Shown here in pieces: positions 53,792 through 60,474 of a stretch of DNA of 64,000 nucleotides (positions within the stretch are counted from its first letter, which is position 1; each line of letters begins with the position of its first letter). The notes under the pieces were generated by a model. It had not been told where the DNA came from. It made no database searches and was given only the letters and a program-made list of their open reading frames with translations. Origin of the DNA: UBA2970 sp965221075 (GTDB lineage: Bacteria; Verrucomicrobiota; Verrucomicrobiia; Limisphaerales; AAA164-E04); contig OZ244865.1 of assembly GCA_965221075.1 (NCBI GenBank), positions 1 to 64,000 on the forward strand, written 5' to 3'. A program made the translations under genes and the position numbers.

Positions 53792-53965
53792 ATGCCTCGG
53801 TGGCCAACGGCAGGAGGGGAAGCGGACAAGGGGAAAGCGCAGCGAAGACCGGCACGAGGCGCTCCGGCGGGCCGCCACCGCAGCCTTCGGCCGGCCTCCG
53901 AGCGCGCCGCCGCGCCGGGGCCGGCAGCCGCGAGGAGGACTCCCGGCGAGAAAGCCGCTGGCTGA
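53792..53965 (+). CDS. Possible small Arg/Pro-rich protein, duplicate
   Basis: This is the duplicate of the frame at 43784, with the same AAGGAGG site 10 nt upstream. A base change in the stop codon extends it to 57 codons. The low number of differences between copies does not allow a test for coding. Confidence 0.25.
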   Translation: MPRWPTAGGEADKGKAQRRPARGAPAGRHRSLRPASERAAAPGPAAARRTPGEKAAG

Positions 53966-54231
53966 AGCGGTCCTACAGCCAGAGGCTGGCTCCCGGCACT
54001 GGAGGCGGACCAGGAGCCGAGGCTGGCGGCAGCAAGGGCGGCAATCGCGCTTGCCAGGCCAGCCGCCCTGCTCGGCCTTGAACGGACAGCGGCGGATTCA
54101 GGACGCCCCGAGCCAGGGAGGCCCAAGGGAGCCTGCGCCGATGACTGGAGGGAGAGTCCTATCCCGGGCCGGGAAGACCGCTCCGTCCCGAGAGCGCCGT
54201 GGGGGTCGAAGGGAGGATTCCCGGCCCGGAC

Positions 54232-54253
54232 GATCCGCTTTGGGGAGCGGATC
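54232..54253 (-). terminator. Possible hairpin terminator after tlpA-like copy 2
   Basis: GATCCGCT (54232-54239) pairs with AGCGGATC (54246-54253) about 18 nt beyond the stop codon. The extra base pair compared with copy 1 arises from a substitution, so the stem is kept. No T-tract follows. Confidence 0.35.
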
Positions 54254-54270
54254 CGGGAGGCAGGCCCGCC

Positions 54271-54780
54271 CTACAGCAGGGGCTTGATGCGGGCCAGCAG
54301 CTTGACGCGGCTGAGCTTTCCATAGTCCTTGGACTTCACCAGCCCGTCCTTGCCGATCACGAAGGTGGTGGGGATGCCCTTGATGCCTCCGTACTTCTTG
54401 ACGATCTCGTACTCCTCGTCCCCCATGACCACCAGGTAGTTCATCTTCTTGTCCTGGTAGAACTTCTGCACCTTCTCAACATTGCCGTCGCCCCAGTCCA
54501 GGGAGACGCCGACGAAGACCACGTCCTGCTCCTCGTACTCCTTTTGGACCTTGATGAAGTCGGGAATCTCGGCCACGCAAGGAAGGCACGAGGTGGCCCA
54601 GAAGTTGAGCACCACCACCTTGTCCTTGAACTTCCCGGATATGACCTTCTCCCCCTTCAGGTCGTTGAGCTCCCAGGCCGGGGCCTTGTCTCCCACCTCG
54701 ACGGCTCCTAGGGGAACGGCGAAGGCTGCGAGGAGGACCCCAAGAAGCACGAGCGGATTGCGGACGATCAGGCTGTTCAT
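54271..54780 (-). CDS. TlpA/ResA-like thioredoxin, copy 2
   Basis: This 169-residue paralog of the gene at 44284 has the same signal anchor and thioredoxin fold. The active site reads SCLPC in place of WCPPC: both cysteines (65 and 68) stay, but the preceding Trp and the first Pro are replaced, which in thioredoxins usually changes redox potential. Other changes cluster near the cis-proline loop (IKGIPTTF against IRVIPTTF) and the C-terminus. The frame is intact. It lies 121 bp downstream of arsS on the same strand and may share its transcript. Confidence 0.88.
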   Translation of the reverse strand: MNSLIVRNPLVLLGVLLAAFAVPLGAVEVGDKAPAWELNDLKGEKVISGKFKDKVVVLNFWATSCLPCVAEIPDFIKVQKEYEEQDVVFVGVSLDWGDGNVEKVQKFYQDKKMNYLVVMGDEEYEIVKKYGGIKGIPTTFVIGKDGLVKSKDYGKLSRVKLLARIKPLL

Positions 54781-54900
54781 GGCTGGCATATGCTTGCGGA
54801 CGCGCCTCGCCGCGCCAGCGGCGGAGGCGGCTTCCATCCTCCCTGCGTGCCGGAAGCTACGGGGCGCTTCCGGGGATGTAAAGGGCTTAGCGGAGAAAGC

Positions 54901-55848
54901 TCAGGCCAGCGCGCCGCCGCAGCTGCTGCCGGCCCCGGCGGAGCAGGCCAGGCAGTGGTCGCCCGTGGCGATGGGGCGCCCCTCCAGATGCTCCGGGACG
55001 GCCTCCCAGAGATAGGCGGCCTCGGGCTGCCCGCCGAGCTTCAGGCCCAGCATCTGGTTGAAGTCGCAGTCGTAGAGGCGCCCCTTCCAGTCAACGCTCA
55101 GGGTGTCCCGGCACATCAGGCCGGGCAGGGCTGCGGGGTTGAAGCTGTCGAGCAGCAGATCCATGTAGGCCTGCAGGCTCCCCTGGCGCCGAAGGTCCTC
55201 GGCGAACCGGGCGATGGGCTGGTTGGCCAGGGCCAGGAGACGGTCGAACTCGATTCCATGGTGCTCACGCAGAGCCTGGCGGTAGTCCTCCTCCAGCTCC
55301 TCCTGGGGGCCCGGCAGGCTGGCTCCCAGGGGGTTGTGTACCAGATGGAGGATCAGTCCCGAGCCGTAGCCCACCTGGTTGAGCTTCCTGAGGGCGCGGA
55401 TGCTTCGCTCGAAGACCGAGTTTCCCCTCTGCCGGTTGACGGTCCCGGGCGAGTAGCATGGCAGCGAGGCGACGATCTCCACCCGGCGGGAGGAAAGGAA
55501 CAGGTGGAGGTCCTCGAAACCGGGCTCCTCCAGGATGGTCAGGTTGCTGCGGTCGATCACCCGCAGCCCCGCATCGCGGGACAAGTCCACGAAGTAGCGG
55601 AAATGGTCGCTGAGCTCCGGGGCCCCGCCGGTGATGTCCACCACCCCGGGGCGGTGCCTGCGGATCCATCCGCCGATCCGCAGGGCGGTCTCCGAGTCCA
55701 TCATTTCGGTGCGCCATGGCGCCGCGTCGACATGGCAGTGCCGGCAGGCCTGGTTGCACTTCCTGCCCACGTTGATCTGGAGCGTCGAGAGGGAGCTCCG
55801 GAAGAGTCCCGGCTGGTGGAGACGCAGCTGTCGGTCGAACCGGTTCAT
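54901..55848 (-). CDS. arsS: ArsS-type radical SAM protein
   Basis: This 315-residue protein has the radical SAM motif CNQACRHC (Cys 31, 35, 38) within LQINVGRKCNQACRHCHVDA, the glycine-rich SAM segment DITGGAPEL, and a C-terminal domain ending CSAGAGSSCGGALA. These are the marks of the arsenosugar biosynthesis ArsS family, which transfers the adenosyl group of SAM to arsenic; some members act on other substrates and no arsM neighbour is seen here. I prefer the ATG at 55848 because family similarity starts just after it; an in-frame ATG at 55908 would add 20 low-complexity residues, and a TAGGAT box overlaps that upstream ATG. It is divergent to pyrE. Confidence 0.85.
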   Translation of the reverse strand: MNRFDRQLRLHQPGLFRSSLSTLQINVGRKCNQACRHCHVDAAPWRTEMMDSETALRIGGWIRRHRPGVVDITGGAPELSDHFRYFVDLSRDAGLRVIDRSNLTILEEPGFEDLHLFLSSRRVEIVASLPCYSPGTVNRQRGNSVFERSIRALRKLNQVGYGSGLILHLVHNPLGASLPGPQEELEEDYRQALREHHGIEFDRLLALANQPIARFAEDLRRQGSLQAYMDLLLDSFNPAALPGLMCRDTLSVDWKGRLYDCDFNQMLGLKLGGQPEAAYLWEAVPEHLEGRPIATGDHCLACSAGAGSSCGGALA

Positions 55849-55979
55849 CGGGTCCGCGGCAGGACGCCCGGCCCGAGGAGCCGGTTTGCCATCCATCGCC
55901 GAGGGCATCCTACCCCGGGGCGCGGCCGTTCCCAGAGGATTCCATCCGTCCGGCGGCTCGGGAATCCGGCGCTCGGGGA

Positions 55980-56009
55980 TTGCCCCCCCTCGGGGCTTGC
56001 CGCTAGAAC
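55980..56009 (+). promoter_or_regulatory. Candidate promoter of pyrE
   Basis: TTGCCC (55980-55985) and TAGAAC (56004-56009) are 18 bp apart. The -10 box ends 7 nt before the pyrE ATG, so transcription from it would give an almost leaderless mRNA. There is no Shine-Dalgarno sequence in front of the gene, which agrees with that. Confidence 0.35.
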
Positions 56010-56016
56010 TGGCCCC

Positions 56017-56607
56017 ATGGAACCGGAGGAGGTCATGGGCATCCTGCGCGAATCGGACGCCCTGCTCGAGGGCCACTTCGTCCTGCGGAGCGGACGGCAC
56101 AGCCGCCAGTACTTCCAGTGCGCCCTGGCCCTCCAGCGCATGTCCGTGGTGGAACGCCTGGCGAGGGCTCTGGTGGAGCGGATCCGCCACCACGAGGCCT
56201 CCACCCTCCTGGCTCCCGCCATGGGGGGCCTGGTCATCGGGCAGGAGATCGCCCGGCAGCTTGGGCTGCGGTTCATCTACGCCGAGAAGGACGGCGGAGG
56301 TGCGCTGGCGCTGAGGCGCGGGTTCCGGATCTCGTGCGGGGAACGGATCCTGATCGCCGAGGATGTGGTCACGAGGGGCGGGCGCATCCAGGAATCCATC
56401 GCCATCGTGGAGGATGCCGGAGGAGAGGTGGCAGCCGTCGCCGCCCTGGTCGACCGGTCCGAGGAGCCCCTGCCCTTCCAGCGCCCCTTCTACAGCCTAC
56501 TCCAGCTCACCCCGGAGACCTACGGTCCCGGCGACCTGCCTCCCGACCTGGAGGCGGTTCCCGCATGCCGGCCCGGCAGCCGGCCTTCCGGCGGGAAGGC
56601 GGCCTGA
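56017..56607 (+). CDS. pyrE: Orotate phosphoribosyltransferase
   Basis: This 196-residue enzyme joins orotate to PRPP to form OMP in pyrimidine synthesis. The PRPP-binding loop ILIAEDVVTRGG (111-122), the catalytic-loop region FIYAEKDGG (86-94) and the GHFVLRSGRHS substrate segment (19-29) place it in the OPRT family, in the group usually called the PyrE_Therm type. The ATG at 56017 is the first codon with family similarity; a much longer frame upstream runs antisense to arsS and is not coding. The rhodanese gene is convergent 19 bp beyond the stop. Confidence 0.92.
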   Translation: MEPEEVMGILRESDALLEGHFVLRSGRHSRQYFQCALALQRMSVVERLARALVERIRHHEASTLLAPAMGGLVIGQEIARQLGLRFIYAEKDGGGALALRRGFRISCGERILIAEDVVTRGGRIQESIAIVEDAGGEVAAVAALVDRSEEPLPFQRPFYSLLQLTPETYGPGDLPPDLEAVPACRPGSRPSGGKAA

Positions 56608-56626
56608 GATCCGTCCCCGGGGCGGT

Positions 56627-57055
56627 TCATTCCTTCCTGCCGGGAACCGCCACCGGCAGCTCGGCCTCGACCCAGCCCCGGTAGCCGTCCTCGATGTGGT
56701 AGACGATCGGGAAGCCATGCTCCTTGAAGATCTTCATCGACCGGCCCGAGCGGCCTCCCGAGGCGCAGTGGACCAGGTAGGCCTGTTCCTTGTCCAGCTT
56801 GGCGACCTGCTCGGAGAAGTCCTTGGCATGGTAGTCGAGGTTCCTCGCCTTCTTCAGGTGCCCCTTCTTGAACTCCCCGGCAGTGCGGATATCCAGGATC
56901 ACGATCCGGGGATACTTCCGGAGCAGCGTCGCGGCCTGGCGCGACTTGATGTCGAAGAAGCCCTTCGGGGGCAGGGGCTCCTTCTCGCCGCCCAGCGGAG
57001 CGGGGAGCATGACCAGGGCCAGGAGCAGGCAGAGCGCCAGCGGGTTCGCTTTCAT
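56627..57055 (-). CDS. Exported single-domain rhodanese
   Basis: This 142-residue protein has a signal peptide (1-23) and one rhodanese domain (about 35-135). The catalytic loop is CASGGRSGRS, with the active Cys at 97, and the domain starts with VILDIRTAGEFKKGHL. Such proteins carry sulfur as a persulfide in the periplasm. The start at 57055 is preceded by a TTGACA-N18-GACAAT promoter. A longer open frame upstream belongs to a non-coding repeat-like region. Confidence 0.9.
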   Translation of the reverse strand: MKANPLALCLLLALVMLPAPLGGEKEPLPPKGFFDIKSRQAATLLRKYPRIVILDIRTAGEFKKGHLKKARNLDYHAKDFSEQVAKLDKEQAYLVHCASGGRSGRSMKIFKEHGFPIVYHIEDGYRGWVEAELPVAVPGRKE

Positions 57056-57066
57056 GGGGAGGAGCG

Positions 57067-57096
57067 ATTGTCCGTTCGTGCCGGGAGGATTGTCAA
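57067..57096 (-). promoter_or_regulatory. Candidate promoter of the rhodanese gene
   Basis: TTGACA (57091-57096) and GACAAT (57067-57072) are 18 bp apart on the minus strand. The -10 box ends 11 nt before the ATG, giving a very short leader. Confidence 0.45.
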
Positions 57097-57184
57097 TCGC
57101 CGGATCGTTCCGGAACAGGCCGGTCCTGCGCAGGCATGGCCGGCTGGCGAAGGAACGGGCGGCCTCCACGCTGGCCGACGGCTT

Positions 57185-57450
57185 TTTCTCCGGCAATTCG
57201 GACGGTTTCTTCCGAACCGCGCTTGAGACCGGCTTCCGATCGGGGGAAGCGCCATGGGGCCTGGAGGAGCCGGCCGGCCGCCTGCAAGAGGAACGCTCCC
57301 GGATCCCCGAAGAATGGGCGGCAGCGGGCGGAGCGGCCACGGCTTCCCGGGGAAGCCGTGGCAGTCCTGCCCTGCCTGTCCGTCAGGGACGGCGATCGTG
57401 AGCGGCAGCGGGCCGGACAGGTCCTCCATGCCGATGCAGGCCTCTCATGG
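57185..57450. repeat. Weak third copy of the dispersed repeat, with a 27-nt hairpin
   Basis: Blocks such as CGGTTTC and TTCCGATCGGGG align in order with 39405-39690, but similarity is lower than between the other two copies. Inside it, 57336-57362 is a perfect 13-bp inverted repeat around a single base. No gene is visible here. Confidence 0.4.
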
Positions 57451-57461
57451 CGGTCTTCCAT

Positions 57462-57960
57462 GAGAAATCCGAAGCACGCCCTCTCCCTCTTCCTGTCCCT
57501 GCTGCCCCCGTTCCTGGCGAAGCAAGAGCATGGGATGCCCAGGCGCTGTTCCCGATGCTCGATGGAAAGGCCGTTGAGCGGAAACTGTCGTCAAGCGGCT
57601 CGAAGCCGATCTCCATGGAAGACGATCCCTCTCCCGGGAATACCGGGCATGCAAGCGGGATCGACGAAGCCCATCCTCCTGCCTTTCACGCCCTGCGCAG
57701 TTCATCTCTGGCAAGAGGCGTGGAACGCGTGCCAGGCATGGCCTCGAAGATTGCTGCGCCCGACATGGAGGAAACCTTCAAGGCAAGGCCGCCAGGGACG
57801 GCTGTCTGTTTAAGAACAGCAGCGGCAGCGAGGTTTTGGCCGGGGCGGAGATCGAAATCCAGCTGGAACCGGCTTCCGATGCGATCGGCAAGCTCGACGG
57901 AAGGAGCCGGGGAGAATGCGTCCTGTGGCTGGACCCTGCCATGGGGATGGCCGAAGCTGG
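57462..57960 (+). pseudogene. Pseudogene of the duplicated-domain/thioredoxin family
   Basis: The start MRNPKHALSLF matches MRAPKHILSLS of the intact gene at 60475. After about 20 codons the frame shifts (near 57530) to one reading DAQALF and SGSKPISMEDDPS, then shifts again; EIQLEPASDAIGKLDG near 57850-57900 matches EIQLALAPDAIGEPD of the intact gene. Several deletions have removed parts between these blocks, and there is no thioredoxin domain. It is an older decayed paralog. Confidence 0.82.
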
Positions 57961-58423
57961 GGCCTGCGACAAGCCGCAATCACGGAACCAGTCACGGCCG
58001 GAGACACTGCGATGAATCAGCCGGCCGGCCACATGGAACGCCTTCGCCGTGGAAAGGGGCTGCATCCGAACGCTGCCCTGGCCCGCCCTGCCGGAGACAG
58101 TCCTTCCTGGAACATGTGGCCGTGGCGCCTGACGATCCCGTCGGGATCGATCTGGCGGCATCCCAGACAACAGAGGCCTGGAACCGGCACCGCCCCGCTG
58201 CGAAAGGATTCCTCAGGGCGGCCCATGCCGGTCTGCGATATCGCCAGCCGCAGGCTGGAAGACGTGGAGCTCCTCGGGATCGTCGGCAAACTGGCCAACG
58301 CCTTCGGCGTTATTGACTGCTTCGGGCCTGCCGGCTCGAGCAGAGAAAGTCAGGCTGTCGGAGCCATCGCTCCCCTCGCGCCAACCCCAGGCGCCCTTGC
58401 AGAATGACGCCATAGACGGCAGG
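57961..58423. other. Region without a recognisable gene
   Basis: No frame resembles a known protein. The last 30 bp before 58424 match the sequence in front of the ATPase copies at 41620 and 43072. Confidence 0.5.
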
Positions 58424-59761
58424 ATGCCTACAGCCATGAAGCGCGGTGAACAGTACGACCAGGAACTGCTGGAAGAATACAGCAAGCCCTTGGTCAGGCA
58501 GGCCGCGCCCGCCTTCGTTGGCCGCCAGGACATCCTCGAGCTGATCCGGGACAACTGCCGCGTTGCGATGCGGGCCATCGGAAGGAACGAGCCCGCCGCC
58601 GGGCTCACCATCGTCCTCCAGGGCGCCCCCGGGGCCGGGAAGACCGCTGTCCTCTCGCACCTGGAGAAGGAATGGGACGGGAAGAAGGACCGCCCTCATA
58701 TCCTGCCAGTGGACCAGACCACCCTCGAAGACCCGGAGACTGCGGCGCTCGAGATCATCAGGAAGATCGCTCCCTCCAAGGCGAAGGACTACCGCCAGAA
58801 GGTCGTCACGAGCTCCGGAGCCAGGATAGGCATTGGAGGCCTCGGCGCGGAAGGCTCGACCACCCGTGCGACCGACCCGGAAGCCGCCTCCTTCTCCATC
58901 CTGAAGGAAGCCCTTCCCCCGCAGGACTGGAAGCAGCCCCTCTGCATCCTGGTGGACGAGATCCAGAACATTGAAAAGATCCACAAGAGCACACTGCAGT
59001 CCCTCCACCTAGGGAACCACCGCCTCCCCATCGTTCCCATCTACGCCGGCCTCGCCAATTCCACTGCTGCGCTGGCCGATGCCGGCCTCAGCCGCCTGCA
59101 AATCGGCAACGTCCGCACCCTGGGACCCCTGGTCGGCGAGGAGGTGCGCTCCTGCGTGAAGCAGATGCTGGTCAACTGCCGCATCGGCCTGGGCGCCGGC
59201 TACGTGCTGGATTGCCTGTCCGGCTGGATCGTGGAGAGCTCCGAGGGGTGGCCCCAGCATGTCCGGACCGAGGCGGCCGCTCTCTTCTGGGCTCTCGGCC
59301 TGGCCAAAGGCGAACTCCAGCGCATCGAGGTCGAAGCCATGATGGAGCGCGCAAGCGAATACCGGAACGAGAGCTATGAAGCCCGCCAAAGCGACGAAAT
59401 GGCGAGCGCCGACCACCTGGTGGCGGCGGTCATGAAGGAGCTGCCTGCCGACGGCGGCCTGCGCCGCAGCAGGGTGCTGGACGCCATCAAGGGGAACGCC
59501 AAAGCCGGCCACGGCACCGGATGGGAGCTTCCAAAAGGAATGGACGCGGATCTGTTCCTTGACCATCTGATCCAGAAGGGAGCCCTGCAGCCCGTCAACG
59601 CAGACACGCTGGCCTTCCCCATCCCCAGCCTGCGCGCCTGGCTGATCGACCGGACCCGTCCGGAGGCGGAGAAAGCCGACCCCCGGCGCAAGCTCGCCCA
59701 GGCCCTCGTCCAGTGGGAAGCGGCCCTGGCGGCGGAATGGGCGGCCGAGGAGCTCAGCTAG
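58424..59761 (+). CDS. Orphan AAA+ ATPase, intact copy D
   Basis: This 445-residue paralog of copy B lies on the opposite strand, 17 kb away. It keeps FVGRQDILELI, the Walker A motif GAPGAGKT, the Walker B motif CILVDEIQN and the whole C-terminal region. Differences are spread through the protein (for example MKRGEQYDQELLEEY against VKRLEQYDRELLGRY) without stops, which suggests selection for function. The sequence after the stop is also similar to that after copy B for about 40 bp. It separates the pseudogene and the intact gene of another duplicated family. No dedicated partner gene is visible. Confidence 0.8.
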   Translation: MPTAMKRGEQYDQELLEEYSKPLVRQAAPAFVGRQDILELIRDNCRVAMRAIGRNEPAAGLTIVLQGAPGAGKTAVLSHLEKEWDGKKDRPHILPVDQTTLEDPETAALEIIRKIAPSKAKDYRQKVVTSSGARIGIGGLGAEGSTTRATDPEAASFSILKEALPPQDWKQPLCILVDEIQNIEKIHKSTLQSLHLGNHRLPIVPIYAGLANSTAALADAGLSRLQIGNVRTLGPLVGEEVRSCVKQMLVNCRIGLGAGYVLDCLSGWIVESSEGWPQHVRTEAAALFWALGLAKGELQRIEVEAMMERASEYRNESYEARQSDEMASADHLVAAVMKELPADGGLRRSRVLDAIKGNAKAGHGTGWELPKGMDADLFLDHLIQKGALQPVNADTLAFPIPSLRAWLIDRTRPEAEKADPRRKLAQALVQWEAALAAEWAAEELS

Positions 59762-60474
59762 GCCAGGGATTCCTCCCGCTCCCAGGACGGCCAGGGGATG
59801 GATCAGGGCCGGCCGACTGCCGCCTGACCACCTCCAGGCTTCCGGACGGCTGCCCAGCGGCGTCGGCGCCTGGCATGGCCAGTCAACAATACGGACGTTA
59901 TTCTGTCGGGATATCGTGCCAGGAAAACGGCAGGTCGACATGCCATGATGATTGACGAAATAAGCCATTATGGCGCTTTCATGGCGCCCCCACCAGGAAT
60001 GGGCCCATCCGAGGTTCTCCGCAGCTGGACAGGACACCGCCGATCGGCGCCTGGACGGGCTGGAATCGGCCCGGCAGAAAAGCGCCCAGACCGGCCAGTT
60101 CCTCGAAGTCTCCGTCCCAGCCGTCTCCGCGGGATGGATCGCAGGACTGCCCGGCCGCTTGACTGAAGAGAGGAAACCGCTTGATCGCCATATGGGAGAA
60201 AAACCGGATTGACTGGCGGCAGGACATCCGGACCAGGGCTATGGCCACCCTCTTCGCCCCTGTTTGCGGAGGCAGAGCGGGATCTGGCTTCAGAACGGAC
60301 CAGGGAGGGCTTGGCCTGCCCTTCTGCCGCATGTCCTGCTTGCCGCCTTGACATGCATCCCGCAGCGCTTCATTCACCTCTGCACATGCGTGGACATCGC
60401 CTCTTGTCCAGCCATCGGTTAGCCCGGCGCGCTCCCGTCCGGACTGCCGCCTTGCGCCCAGCCATGCATCTGCC
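59762..60474. other. Intergenic region without a recognisable gene
   Basis: Apart from the first 40 bp, which match the tail of ATPase copy B, I find nothing coding. A somewhat AT-richer patch lies near 59880-59990. The sequence just before 60475 resembles that before the pseudogene at 57462. Confidence 0.5.

Larger units (their letters stand above)
53486..55123. repeat. 1.64-kb duplication, right copy
   Basis: This is the counterpart of 43496-45136. Here the arsS gene continues unbroken past 55123, so this is the ancestral arrangement on that side. On the left the match begins within a few bases of the IS21 end. The first 780 bp contain no certain gene; short frames are open on both strands in both copies. 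Confidence 0.9.

Noticed and set aside
54790..56016. Long in-frame extension upstream of pyrE
   Set aside because: It is antisense to arsS, and OPRT similarity begins only at 56017.
59009..60037. Minus-strand frame over ATPase copy D
   Set aside because: It is the antisense shadow of the intact plus-strand ATPase.
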